A stretch of 40,123 nucleotides of DNA from a virus: IMG/VR virus record IMGVR_UViG_3300005337_000033, positions 1-40,123 of that record; one strand, written 5' to 3'. The notes beneath the pieces were generated by a model, which was not told the origin of the DNA, did not search any database, and worked only from the letters and a program-made list of their open reading frames with translations. Shown piece after piece: positions 6,749 through 13,762 of this stretch; the stretch's first letter is position 1; each line of letters starts with the position of its first letter. The position numbers and the translations under genes were made by a program.

Positions 6749-9120
6749 CCGGACCGATGACGCACCACATGGCTCGCTCGGACATGATCGTGCCCGCCGA
6801 CGTGGCCTTGTCGGTCGCACTGGCGGCGGCTGGCGCGGAGATCCAGACCGGCGGCATGATCGCGCTGATCCCCGACAACCCCCAGGCGTTCACCGTGTCC
6901 GGCGGCGACCCGGCCGCCCAGATGCACATGACGCTGTGCTTCCTCGGGGACGTGTCCGAGCTGGACGACGCCACCCGCGAGGAGCTGGTGAAGCGCGTCC
7001 AGGTGCTCGCCGCGGACAACGGCCCGGTGGAGATGCGGGTTCAGGGCGTCGGGATCTGGAACCGGGACGGCGGCGACACCGGCGACCGTAAGCCGTCTAC
7101 CAACACGCTGCTCCAGCCGACGGACCAGGCGCAGAACCTCCGCGACTACGCGGACCAGATCGGCCGGGACGCACTCGGCGCGCGGTACCCCGAGCAGTTC
7201 CGGCCGTGGGCGCCGCACATCTGCGCAGGCTTCGACCTGCCGCCGGAGACCTTGCCGATGCACGACGGCGTGGTGCGCTTCTCGAAGGTGCGGCTCGCGC
7301 TCGCGGGCGAAGATCAGGACTTCGCACTGGTGGGCCCGTCGCGGCTGGATGAGCCGACCGCGGGCAACCGGTACTCGAAGATCGGAGTAGTGGAGATGAC
7401 GGACACGAAGACGGACGTGCGTCCCAAGGCTCCGGCCGACGTGGACGCCAGCCAGCAGCCCGGGGAGATCAAGCTGGGCAAGGTGCGCGAGGACGGCACC
7501 GTGCCTGCGTACTTCCCCTGCCTCGCCGTGGAGGGCATGGAGACCGCGGACGGGCGGTACATCGAACCCGGCGCGCTCCAGGTGCGCACCCCGCCGCTGT
7601 CGGTCTTCGCCCAGTTCACCAACACCGGCCAGGGCGGGCACTCGGGCGCGGAGATCTCGGGCAACCTCACGGAGGCGTGGCGGATCCCCGGCCCCGAGTT
7701 CATCAGCCGCCAGACCGGTGAGCCGCTGCCCGAAGGGACCTTCGTGTGGCAGGGGCGCGGCGAGGTCGACACGAACACCACCGGCGGCAAGCTGTTCTGG
7801 AAGCGGTACCTGCGCGGCAACTCGGTGGACCTGTCCGAAGTGGATGCGTACGACGATATCCAGTTCGACGAAGACCAGGAGCACCACCGGGTGGTGGTGA
7901 CGAAGGGCTTCATCAACGCCACCACGCTGTGCGCCATCCCCGCCTTCCCGGACGCCTACGGCGAGATCGAGGGCGAGGAGGGCGGCTACAGCGCGGCCAT
8001 GGCAGCCCGGGAGCTGGAGCTGGACGCGAAGTACCCGAAGACGATCGAGGGCCTCCAGGCGTTCCTCCGGGACCGCGGCATCCAGCCGGTGGTGGCCAGC
8101 TTCTCGATCCCCGAGCTGGGCGACGCCTGCTCGCCGTGCCTCGCGTCGGCTGGCGAAGAGGAGCTGGGCACGCTCCCGCCCGCGCTCCGCAAGAAGGCGG
8201 AGGCGAAGAAGGCGGCCGCGAAGGACGGCGACACCACCGAGCCGGACGACGACGAAGACGACGGCAAGCCCGCGTTCCTGAAGAAGAAGATCAGCAAGGG
8301 CCGCACCGCGTCGGCCGCCGCGCTCCCGCCGATCGAGTACTTCACGGACCCCGGCTTCTCCGAGCCCACCCCGCTCACGATCGACGGGGACCGGATCTTC
8401 GGGCACATCGCCACCTGGGGCACGTGCCACATCGGCATCTCCAAGCGGTGCACGCCGCCGCCGCGCTCGAAGAGCGACTACGCCTATTTCAACGTCGGGG
8501 CGAAGCGTGTCCAGGACGGCGATGCGGTGCGCACCGTGGGCGTCGGCCACCTCACCATGAACACCGGCCACGCCTCGCTGAACGCCAGCCTGGCGGAGAC
8601 GCTGGCCCACTACGACAACACCGGCACATGCGCGGCCACCGTGGCAGCGGGCGAGGACCGGCACGGGATCTGGATCAACGGTCTGGTGGAGCCCGAGCTG
8701 TCCGAGCGGGACCGCGAGCGCCTCGCCGCCGCCCCGCCGTCGGGCGACTGGCGGCCGAAGGGGGGCGCGCTGGAGCTGTGCGCCGTCCTCGCGGTGAACG
8801 TGCCGGGCTACCCGGTGCCGCGAGCCCGCGTCGCCGCTGCTGGCGTGGGCGAGGAGCCCGAGGTGCTGGCGCTGGTGGCGGCCGGGGCGACGAAGCCGGC
8901 CAGCGCCTTCGGTCCGGGCGGGATCGACCTGGACGACTTCGCCGACCGGGTGAGCGCCCGCGTGCTGGTCGCGCTCGAAAAGGCGGTGCCCGAGGTGTTC
9001 GCCGCGGACCCCGGGCTGGCTGGCCGCCAGCAGGACGCGGCACTGGCGCTCCGCCAGCTGGAGGCCGTGGAGGCGATGCGCCCTTTTCCGGGAGCCCCGA
9101 CGGGGCCGACGAAGAGCTGA
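6745..9120 (+). CDS. 2H phosphoesterase-capsid maturation protease fusion
   Basis: The product has 791 residues from GTG 6745 (GTGA overlap, CAGGGGGAG upstream). Residues about 35-215 resemble the 2H phosphoesterase (LigT/2'-5' RNA ligase) fold. The first motif HMTLCFLGD has H61 and T63. The second is PHICAGF with H158, where Cys160 replaces the usual Thr/Ser. Residues about 240-425 resemble actinophage capsid maturation proteases (AVEGMETADGRYIEPGAL; GGHSGAEISGNL; TLCAIPAFPDAYGE), which cleave the capsid protein delta domain during prohead maturation. A Lys/Asp-rich linker leads to a Cys-containing C-terminal module (GDRIFGHIATWGTCH) also seen in such proteases. The stop lies 30 bases after a slippery site (9081), so a longer form is predicted. 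Protease assignment is fairly sure; 2H activity is inferred. Confidence 0.85.
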   Translation: MTGPMTHHMARSDMIVPADVALSVALAAAGAEIQTGGMIALIPDNPQAFTVSGGDPAAQMHMTLCFLGDVSELDDATREELVKRVQVLAADNGPVEMRVQGVGIWNRDGGDTGDRKPSTNTLLQPTDQAQNLRDYADQIGRDALGARYPEQFRPWAPHICAGFDLPPETLPMHDGVVRFSKVRLALAGEDQDFALVGPSRLDEPTAGNRYSKIGVVEMTDTKTDVRPKAPADVDASQQPGEIKLGKVREDGTVPAYFPCLAVEGMETADGRYIEPGALQVRTPPLSVFAQFTNTGQGGHSGAEISGNLTEAWRIPGPEFISRQTGEPLPEGTFVWQGRGEVDTNTTGGKLFWKRYLRGNSVDLSEVDAYDDIQFDEDQEHHRVVVTKGFINATTLCAIPAFPDAYGEIEGEEGGYSAAMAARELELDAKYPKTIEGLQAFLRDRGIQPVVASFSIPELGDACSPCLASAGEEELGTLPPALRKKAEAKKAAAKDGDTTEPDDDEDDGKPAFLKKKISKGRTASAAALPPIEYFTDPGFSEPTPLTIDGDRIFGHIATWGTCHIGISKRCTPPPRSKSDYAYFNVGAKRVQDGDAVRTVGVGHLTMNTGHASLNASLAETLAHYDNTGTCAATVAAGEDRHGIWINGLVEPELSERDRERLAAAPPSGDWRPKGGALELCAVLAVNVPGYPVPRARVAAAGVGEEPEVLALVAAGATKPASAFGPGGIDLDDFADRVSARVLVALEKAVPEVFAADPGLAGRQQDAALALRQLEAVEAMRPFPGAPTGPTKS
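9081..9106 (+). promoter_or_regulatory. Predicted -1 ribosomal frameshift signal
   Basis: The protease frame reads cgC-CCT-TTT, so bases 9081-9087 form a CCCTTTT heptamer of the X-XXY-YYZ type in the correct phase. Six bases (9088-9093) separate it from a GC hairpin, with GCCCC at 9094-9098 pairing GGGGC at 9102-9106 around a 3-base loop. This is the textbook arrangement of a -1 slippery site with a stimulator. TTT is an unusual codon in this GC-rich genome, where Phe is usually TTC. Slippage moves ribosomes into the frame ending at 9515. Confidence 0.6.
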
Positions 9121-9515
9121 CCGCTGACGAAGCGGTGGCCGTCGACTGGGTCACCGCTTGGGTACTCCGCGAGCAGGCCGCCAGCCTGACCGACGCGGAG
9201 CGCGAGGAGGTGGAGCGCTGGCTGGCTGGCGATGCGCTGGTGATGCTCTCCGCCGTCGCGGCCGATGAGTTCAACTGGGTGGACAAGGTCGGCGGCCTGC
9301 CGAAGTTCATCAAGCGGATCAAGAACCACCTGGTGCGCAAGGGCATGGACACCTCCCGGGCGATCGCGACCGCGGTGAACGTGGTCAAGAAGATGTGCGC
9401 CAGCGGGGACACGAACTGGCCCGGCAAGCAGAACGTCAACGCGGGCAGCCGCGCCGAAGCGTGCGGGGCGGTGGCCGACTGGGAGAGGAAGAAGGCCCAG
9501 TCCCACGCCGACTGA
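9087..9515 (+). CDS. -1 frameshift extension of capsid protease
   Basis: Reading in the -1 frame from TCC 9087 gives 142 residues that would be joined to the first 781 residues of the protease, a 923-residue product. The segment starts with an acidic linker (SGSPDGADEELTADE). It then has a helical part and a basic module, FNWVDKVGGLPKFIKRIKNH, followed by SRAIATAVNVVKKMCASGD and NVNAGSRAEACGAV. From memory, similar modules occur at the ends of actinophage head proteins. No ATG lies near its start. The first in-frame GTG (9135) follows the protease stop by 14 bases and lacks a good ribosome-binding site, which argues for frameshifting over independent initiation. A GTG-started separate gene remains the alternative. 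Confidence 0.65.
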   Translation, partial: SGSPDGADEELTADEAVAVDWVTAWVLREQAASLTDAEREEVERWLAGDALVMLSAVAADEFNWVDKVGGLPKFIKRIKNHLVRKGMDTSRAIATAVNVVKKMCASGDTNWPGKQNVNAGSRAEACGAVADWERKKAQSHAD

Positions 9516-9531
9516 GAGGAGAGCCGGGCCG

Positions 9532-9939
9532 GTGATCAAGGCCAACTCGCACATCGGCTTTCGGCACCAGCTCTCCATGACGCTCGCCGTCGGAGACATC
9601 GTGCTGGCGGTCATGTACCTGTTCCCGGGTATCCTCACGCCCGCGAGCCCGACGACCACCCGGATCGTGCTCGATCTCGCTCGCGTGGGTCCTGTCTGGA
9701 CGATCGCGTATGGGGTCACGGGCTTGGCCATCATCGCCGGCCTTCAGGTACATAAGCTGCTCCACGTAGCCCATGCGGCTACGGGGAGTGTCTGGGTGGG
9801 CTTCGTGTTCTGCCTGGTCCTCTCCGCGTTTGCGAACCATGGAACGTTCCTGCTCCCGGCGGTCTGCGCGGTGGTGGCGGCAGTGAACTTCGTGCTGGCC
9901 GTCGCCTACTCGCGCGACGTTGGGAGAAAGGAGCCCTAG
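9532..9939 (+). CDS. Four-span membrane protein, unknown
   Basis: The product has 135 residues from GTG 9532 after GAGAGGAGAG. Four hydrophobic stretches are visible: about residues 18-36, 53-73, 83-101 and 103-124. The C-terminus is short and charged (SRDVGRKEP). A holin is possible on topology alone, but no endolysin gene is nearby, so I leave the function open. It is followed with a 2-base gap by another membrane protein gene. Confidence 0.6.
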   Translation: MIKANSHIGFRHQLSMTLAVGDIVLAVMYLFPGILTPASPTTTRIVLDLARVGPVWTIAYGVTGLAIIAGLQVHKLLHVAHAATGSVWVGFVFCLVLSAFANHGTFLLPAVCAVVAAVNFVLAVAYSRDVGRKEP

Positions 9940-9941
9940 CC

Positions 9942-10274
9942 GTGAACTTGACCCTGCTCGGGGGCTTGGGCTCGCTGTTTTTCATGATCGCGTCCTTCGT
10001 GGTCGCCACGATCTCGCTGCGCGCCTCGCGTAAGTCGAAGGAGGCCGTGGAGTCCCGCGAGACGGCCGAACTCGGTATCGTCATGCTCCGCTGGTCGAAC
10101 CAGGTCCGGCGTCTGGCCGCGTCGAACGGATGGGATCAGGACCCGGCCTGGCCGGCCATCCCGGTCGAAGCTACTCCCGAGTACCTGCGCGGGAAGGCGT
10201 CGGCCACCAACAACGACGACCTCACGAAGTTCATCGAGACCGTCCAGAAGTTCACCAAGGGTGACGCAAAATGA
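9942..10274 (+). CDS. N-terminally anchored membrane protein
   Basis: GTG 9942 follows a GAAAGGAGC site. The 110-residue product has one N-terminal span (LLGGLGSLFFMIASFVVATI). A basic helix (LRASRKSKEAVESRETAELG) and a soluble, mostly helical domain follow. This N-in or N-out single-pass layout resembles small phage membrane proteins of unknown role. The stop overlaps the next ATG (ATGA). Confidence 0.6.
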   Translation: MNLTLLGGLGSLFFMIASFVVATISLRASRKSKEAVESRETAELGIVMLRWSNQVRRLAASNGWDQDPAWPAIPVEATPEYLRGKASATNNDDLTKFIETVQKFTKGDAK

Positions 10275-11092
10275 CCGTGACGGAGCTGCCCAGCACGCCC
10301 ACGCCGACCAGGAAGCTGCGCGTGTGGCTGCCCTCCACTCGTGCGCTGGTCGCGGTCGCTGTGCTGGCCCTGCTTGGGCTGCTCGCCGTCTTCGTGATCG
10401 CACTGGTCACCGGCCAGGACGCGAAGGACAAGGCCCAGACCGTGGCCCAGGACACCGCGCCGGCCGTGCTCACCTTGGACGTGCTGTGCAAGCGGAACGA
10501 CCAGCTGGGCGCGGACCTGCGGAGTGCCGGGGCGTGCGGGGACAAGATCGACAAGGCGAAGTCCGCGGTGGACGGCCAGCCCCAGCCGCCCGTGGCCGCC
10601 GCCGGGCTGTCGAAGGATGACGTGGTGGCGATCGTGGCCGGCCAGCTCGCCGGCAAGACGGTGACCGTGGACCAGGTCATGGCCATGGTCACCCAGGTCT
10701 ACAACGCGAACCGGCCGAAGGACGCTCCGCCGCCGACCGGGGACCAGGTGCTGGCCGCCGTTCAGCAGGTGTGCGGCTCCACGAAGTGCCAGGGCCCGCA
10801 GGGCGAGAAGGGCGCCGACGCTCCACCGGTCACCGATGAGCAGCTCTACGCGCAGGTGGCCGCGTACTGCGCGGGCCCCAGTGCGCCATGCAAGGGCTCG
10901 CCCGGGGAGAAGGGCGACACCGGCGCACAGGGCGTCTCGATCGTCGCCCAGACCTTCGCGCGCAACGACGCGGGCGAGTGCCGGAGCTACATCATCTTGA
11001 GCAGCGACACCAGCCGCCGGATCGACTCCGGCCCGGCGGGCGACGCGGCGTGTCCGGTGCCGGAGCCGCCGAACACCACGCCGGGCGGGTAG
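10271..11092 (+). CDS. Membrane-anchored collagen-like protein
   Basis: The product has 273 residues from ATG 10271. A Thr/Pro-rich N-terminus leads to a single membrane span around residues 24-46 (ALVAVAVLALLGLLAVFVIA), then a long extracytoplasmic-type domain with six or more cysteines. Two short collagen-like Gly-X-Y runs are present, GPQGEKGADA and GSPGEKGDTGAQG. The repeated sentence QVLAAVQQVCG / QLYAQVAAYCAG flanks them, so the domain looks internally duplicated. Collagen-like modules are frequent in phage structural proteins. Here the membrane anchor suggests a host-envelope protein instead. It is the last gene before a strong bidirectional terminator. Confidence 0.7.
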   Translation: MTVTELPSTPTPTRKLRVWLPSTRALVAVAVLALLGLLAVFVIALVTGQDAKDKAQTVAQDTAPAVLTLDVLCKRNDQLGADLRSAGACGDKIDKAKSAVDGQPQPPVAAAGLSKDDVVAIVAGQLAGKTVTVDQVMAMVTQVYNANRPKDAPPPTGDQVLAAVQQVCGSTKCQGPQGEKGADAPPVTDEQLYAQVAAYCAGPSAPCKGSPGEKGDTGAQGVSIVAQTFARNDAGECRSYIILSSDTSRRIDSGPAGDAACPVPEPPNTTPGG

Positions 11093-11194
11093 CCTGGGGC
11101 GCGCGCCGGGGCATGGTGACGGAGGAGATCTCCGGACGGCCCTTTCCCGCGGCTGACCGCACGCGGGGTTCAGGCTCATGAAACACCCCGACGC

Positions 11195-11230
11195 ACCGAA
11201 GCCCCCCGAGTAGGCCCGGGGGGCTTCGGT
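11195..11230. terminator. Bidirectional hairpin terminator
   Basis: A perfect 14-base stem, 11195-11208 pairing 11217-11230 with an 8-base loop, reads CGAAGCCCCCC in one arm. It lies between a + strand gene ending at 11092 and a - strand gene ending at 11233, so it can end transcription from both sides. The stretch 11093-11194 holds no gene I can support. Confidence 0.85.
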
Positions 11231-11232
11231 AA

Positions 11233-11466
11233 TTAGAGACTGCCGAGCTTCACCGCGAGGAAGGATGCGCGCTCCTCCGGAGCCATGCATTCGATCAAGT
11301 CGCCGATCAGCTTCGGCAGGTCCTCACGGCTCACGCGCGAGACCATCTCGATCTCCTGAGCGTCCGTCTTCAGGCTCAGCCGCACGTCCGCCGTGCCGTC
11401 GCCGCCCGTCTGCGCGGACACCGCGGTGGTGACCTCGGTCCACGCGCGGTCCGAATAGCTGTCCAC
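11233..11466 (-). CDS. Hypothetical 77-residue protein
   Basis: A - strand gene starting with GTG (complement of 11464-11466), 3 bases after the stop of the gene before it, so the two form an operon. The product has a strand-rich first half (ADVRLSLKTDAQEIEMVSRV) and a helical second half (EDLPKLIGDLIECMAPEERA). No family recognised. It reads toward the terminator at 11195-11230. Confidence 0.6.
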   Translation of the reverse strand: MDSYSDRAWTEVTTAVSAQTGGDGTADVRLSLKTDAQEIEMVSRVSREDLPKLIGDLIECMAPEERASFLAVKLGSL

Positions 11467-11469
11467 GGG

Positions 11470-11658
11470 TCAGTCCTCCGTCTTCTCGAACCAGGCCAGC
11501 GCGACCGGGTCGCCGTCGTCAGCCCTCGCGGACAGTGCGTCCACGATGGCGTTGATCCGGCTCTGGAGGCGGGTACGGCCGTTGGCTCCGTAGCGGGCGC
11601 CGCGCGTGGTGATCGCCTGGTCGTACTGGCTGATCAGGTCCGCGGTCTTGGTGGTCAT
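11470..11658 (-). CDS. Small helical protein, probable leaderless mRNA
   Basis: The product has 62 residues from the ATG complementary to 11656-11658. A longer reading frame upstream would run through the promoter, so it is rejected. The -10 box ends 6 bases before this ATG, which puts the A at the expected transcription start, and there is no ribosome-binding site; translation is therefore probably leaderless. The product is helical (TADLISQYDQAITTRGARYG; INAIVDALSARADDGDP) and acidic at the end. No family recognised. It is first in a two-gene - strand operon. Confidence 0.65.
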   Translation of the reverse strand: MTTKTADLISQYDQAITTRGARYGANGRTRLQSRINAIVDALSARADDGDPVALAWFEKTED

Positions 11659-11664
11659 ACCCCA

Positions 11665-11693
11665 ATCATGCCCCCCATTTTGGGGGGTGTCAA
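11665..11693 (-). promoter_or_regulatory. C6-G6 palindrome promoter, copy 1
   Basis: Read on the - strand: TTGACA (11688-11693), 17-base spacer CCCCCCAAAATGGGGGG (11671-11687), then CATGAT (11665-11670). The spacer is an inverted repeat with 6-base arms. The downstream ATG lies 6 bases after the -10. It is the mirror orientation of the other copies. Confidence 0.8.
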
Positions 11694-11706
11694 TACCTGG
11701 GGATGA

Positions 11707-11743
11707 AGAAGGCCCCGAGGTCTCTCCCACCTCGGGGCCTTCT
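11707..11743 (-). terminator. Hairpin terminator
   Basis: A perfect 15-base stem, 11707-11721 pairing 11729-11743 with a 7-base loop, contains AAGGCCCCGAGG. It lies 35 bases downstream of the - strand gene 11779-12090 and just upstream of promoter copy 1, so it insulates the two - strand units. Confidence 0.8.
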
Positions 11744-11778
11744 GGGTGCCGGACCACCAACCGAGCACGCGGCGAAGC

Positions 11779-12090
11779 CTACGCGTCGGTGCCGCCCTGA
11801 CCCTCCGCCGTGCTCTCCGGCGTGTCGTCGCCCTCCGGCTTCCGCCGGCCACCAGTGGACCGCGGCTTCTTCGCCTTCGCGGGCTCGCCGGACTCGGGGT
11901 GCGCGGGCGCCGTGCTGAGCAGCGCCAGGCCCTGCTCGAAGCGCTGCATCGCGCCGACCACCTCGCCGCTGTTCGGGTCGAAGTGCTCTTCGACCGTATC
12001 GGCGATCGTCTTCAGCTGGTCTACGACGGCCCGGAGCCCGCCGCCCTTCGGTGCACTCACGGCGTCGAACCGCTTCGCGTGCTGCCCCAT
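11779..12090 (-). CDS. Hypothetical protein with charged tail
   Basis: The product has 103 residues from the ATG complementary to 12088-12090, preceded on the - strand by AAGGAGGAA. The first half is helical (GGLRAVVDQLKTIADTVEEH, near residues 17-36). The second half is disordered and charged (AKAKKPRSTGGRRKPEGDD). It is divergent from the + strand gene at 12168, and the C6-G6 element at 12101-12129 lies between them just behind its ribosome-binding site. A regulator bound there could affect both directions. Function unknown. Confidence 0.6.
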   Translation of the reverse strand: MGQHAKRFDAVSAPKGGGLRAVVDQLKTIADTVEEHFDPNSGEVVGAMQRFEQGLALLSTAPAHPESGEPAKAKKPRSTGGRRKPEGDDTPESTAEGQGGTDA

Positions 12091-12100
12091 GGCTTCCTCC

Positions 12101-12129
12101 TTGTCACCCCCCAGTTTGGGGGGTACGAT
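12101..12129 (+). promoter_or_regulatory. C6-G6 palindrome promoter, copy 2
   Basis: TTGTCA (12101-12106), 17-base spacer CCCCCCAGTTTGGGGGG (12107-12123), TACGAT (12124-12129). One base in the loop differs from the other copies, while both 6-base arms are intact. It drives the + strand gene at 12168 through a leader of about 30 bases. It also abuts the start of the divergent gene 11779-12090. Confidence 0.75.
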
Positions 12130-12167
12130 CGGGCCTGATCACTAACCGTACGCGAGCGAGGAGCAAC

Positions 12168-12806
12168 ATGCTTCCGATCATCACCATCGGCCTGAGCGAG
12201 CCGGCCCGCGCCGTCATGGAGCGTATCCCGGGTGACCGCGGCCAGGCGCACTATGAGACCGCGGAGGAGGCGCTGTGGGACTTCGGCAGCGTCTCGAACC
12301 CCACCGTGGCCCAGATCAGCCTGGACGCGAAGGGGCGCCTCTGGAGCTGCCACGTCTTCTATGGTGATGACGCGCTGGGCCCGCTGCTGACCGCCACCAA
12401 GGAGTCCACGGTCCCCACGCGGGTGCCGTGCCAGGGCCTGAAGGCCGTCATCACCGACACCCTAGGCAGCGACCCGACGAAGGCTGTACGCGTCGTCGGC
12501 GGACAGCCCGAGCCGCGCACGGCGCCGCACCTCATCGGGGTGGAGGCGGTGAAGGTGCTCGGCGCCGGGGTCTTCCTGGTCGTGGACGAACTCGGGCAGA
12601 ACCCGAGCTGGCCGGACGCCGTGCGCACCATGCTGGAGCACGCGGAGGCGCCGCGCCCGCTCGGCGAGGACCTGGGCTTCGTTCCGGGTGCGGAGGCCCG
12701 CGTGGAGTTGGCCCGGCTGGAGGAGCTGCGCAAGCGCGGCCAGACGCGGCCGGGCCACTTCGAGGCCCAGGACCTCGCGCGCCGGGGCGGGGGGCTTCTG
12801 CCGTGA
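12168..12806 (+). CDS. Hypothetical protein, first gene of copy-2 operon
   Basis: The product has 212 residues from ATG 12168 after GCGAGGAG; upstream in-frame extension would run through the promoter. The protein mixes strands and helices (MLPIITIGLSEPARAVMERI; LLTATKESTVPTRVPCQGLK) and ends in a basic helical segment (RVELARLEELRKRGQTRPG). No membrane span and no family recognised. It starts a three-gene operon with GTGA overlaps at 12803 and 13075. Confidence 0.65.
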   Translation: MLPIITIGLSEPARAVMERIPGDRGQAHYETAEEALWDFGSVSNPTVAQISLDAKGRLWSCHVFYGDDALGPLLTATKESTVPTRVPCQGLKAVITDTLGSDPTKAVRVVGGQPEPRTAPHLIGVEAVKVLGAGVFLVVDELGQNPSWPDAVRTMLEHAEAPRPLGEDLGFVPGAEARVELARLEELRKRGQTRPGHFEAQDLARRGGGLLP

Positions 12807-13078
12807 ACTGGGGAGTGGCGCTGGAGACGGCGTGCTGGCTCATCGCTGGGATCATTCTGCTTGCAGTGATCTTGGGCCTGTTCCGTGACGCCGTGATCAA
12901 GGTCAAGAAGGCGGGTGCCTACCGGGCAGAGCTGGACGCGCCCGAGCTGGGCGGCTACGGCGGCAAGATCACCGTGCGCGTCGACTCGGAGGAGGAGCTG
13001 ATCAAGTTTCTTCAGCGCTACGCCACCGACGTGACCCGGTGGGCCATGTCGCCGGACCGGAAGAAGACGGACCGGTGA
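12803..13078 (+). CDS. Single-span membrane protein
   Basis: GTG 12803 overlaps the previous TGA. The 91-residue product has an N-terminal span (LETACWLIAGIILLAVILGL, residues 7-26). A basic segment (FRDAVIKVKKAGAYR) and a soluble part (GGKITVRVDSEEELIKFLQR) follow, so the bulk is probably cytoplasmic. Function unknown. Confidence 0.6.
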   Translation: MNWGVALETACWLIAGIILLAVILGLFRDAVIKVKKAGAYRAELDAPELGGYGGKITVRVDSEEELIKFLQRYATDVTRWAMSPDRKKTDR

Positions 13079-13554
13079 CCAGCTGGCCCGGGTGGAACGC
13101 GCACGGCTGGTGGATCGGGCCACCGGAGGAGGAGCCCGAGCGCAAGCCGCGCAGGGCGCCGTGCGGCGGGCCGAAGGTGTGCGTCATCTGCGGTGACAAG
13201 ATCAAGTGGCCCAAGCCGCATCCGGACGGCCTGCCGCTCTCGAAATGCAACTTCTGTGACGCCGTCATCATCTGGGCCCTGACGATCCCGAACAAGAACG
13301 CCCGTACTGCTGCCAAGCGCGCCGAGCAGGAGAAGATCCCGTTCGACGCGGTTCCGTCCGAGCAGGGCCTTCACGCGCTCACCCGGCAGGAGGGGAAGCC
13401 GCCGCTGTGTGGGGTCATGACGCGGGTCAAGGCAGCAGCGTTCCGGGCCGCCGGCCAGAAGACGTACCTGCGTCACGTGAAGACCTGCCCGAACGTGGCG
13501 AAGTGGCCGAAGGGCCAGTACATCGTGGCCGCGCGAAGGAAGGCGGAGGAGTAG
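13075..13554 (+). CDS. Zinc-ribbon-like protein
   Basis: The product has 159 residues from GTG 13075 (GTGA overlap), preferred to the in-frame upstream start at 13039. Two CxxC pairs, CVICGDK near residues 36-42 and CNFCDAV near 58-64, form a likely zinc ribbon. A later part has Cys and His residues (PPLCGVM, LRHVKTCPNV) that could form a second site. The protein is basic, so nucleic-acid binding is possible. No named family. It is followed by the tRNA-like stretch and a terminator. Confidence 0.65.
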   Translation: MTSWPGWNAHGWWIGPPEEEPERKPRRAPCGGPKVCVICGDKIKWPKPHPDGLPLSKCNFCDAVIIWALTIPNKNARTAAKRAEQEKIPFDAVPSEQGLHALTRQEGKPPLCGVMTRVKAAAFRAAGQKTYLRHVKTCPNVAKWPKGQYIVAARRKAEE

Positions 13555-13562
13555 CCTCACGA

Positions 13563-13629
13563 GCGGCGGAGATGGCGGGTTCGAGTCCCCCACCCCCAAG
13601 ACGGGTTCGGCTAATTGGCAAGCCGCCGC
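13563..13629 (+). other. tRNA-like parts in permuted order
   Basis: The non-coding stretch holds a T-arm-like piece, GCGGG-TTCGAGT-CCCCC (13575-13591, four of five pairs). It is followed, not preceded, by a D-arm-like piece, GGCT-AATTGGCA-AGCC (13609-13624, all four pairs). GCCGC (13625-13629) could pair GCGGC (13563-13567) as an anticodon stem. ACCCCCA (13592-13598) and GACGGGT (13600-13606) pair at only four of seven positions as an acceptor stem. No tRNA in normal order can be drawn. It may be a permuted tRNA, a remnant, or chance. Confidence 0.3.
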
Positions 13630-13632
13630 ACC

Positions 13633-13679
13633 ACGAAGGCCCCGGGCAGCAGGCCCCCCGACTGCTCCGGGGCCTTCGT
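13633..13679 (+). terminator. Hairpin terminator
   Basis: A 13-base perfect stem (13633-13645 with 13667-13679) extends inward by GCAG/CTGC, with AAGGCCCCGG in the arm. It lies after the gene ending at 13554 and 18 bases before promoter copy 3. Confidence 0.8.
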
Positions 13680-13697
13680 CTTGTCCACAAAACGCCC

Positions 13698-13726
13698 TTG
13701 ACACCCCCCATTTTGGGGGGCATGAT
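13698..13726 (+). promoter_or_regulatory. C6-G6 palindrome promoter, copy 3
   Basis: TTGACA (13698-13703), spacer CCCCCCATTTTGGGGGG (13704-13720, 17 bases), CATGAT (13721-13726). A leader of about 30 bases carries a GGAGG site before ATG 13763. It directly follows a terminator, making this an independent unit. Confidence 0.8.
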
Positions 13727-13762
13727 TGAGGCATCCCCACCACCAACCCCCCGGAGGCCCCG

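Noticed and set aside
9135-9515. Independent gene starting at GTG 9135
   Set aside because: No good ribosome-binding site precedes it, and the upstream slip site and hairpin give a better explanation; kept as the stated alternative.
9532-9939. Holin
   Set aside because: Hydrophobicity fits, but no endolysin or other lysis gene is visible anywhere in the window, so the call would rest on topology alone.
13575-13598. attP core overlapping a tRNA 3' end
   Set aside because: No integrase or excisionase gene is seen in the window, and the D-arm-like part beside it is not explained by an att site.
13500-13600. Ordinary tRNA gene ending in the T-arm-like sequence at 13575
   Set aside because: No 5' acceptor strand or D-arm can be found upstream; that stretch is the coding end of the 13075-13554 gene.
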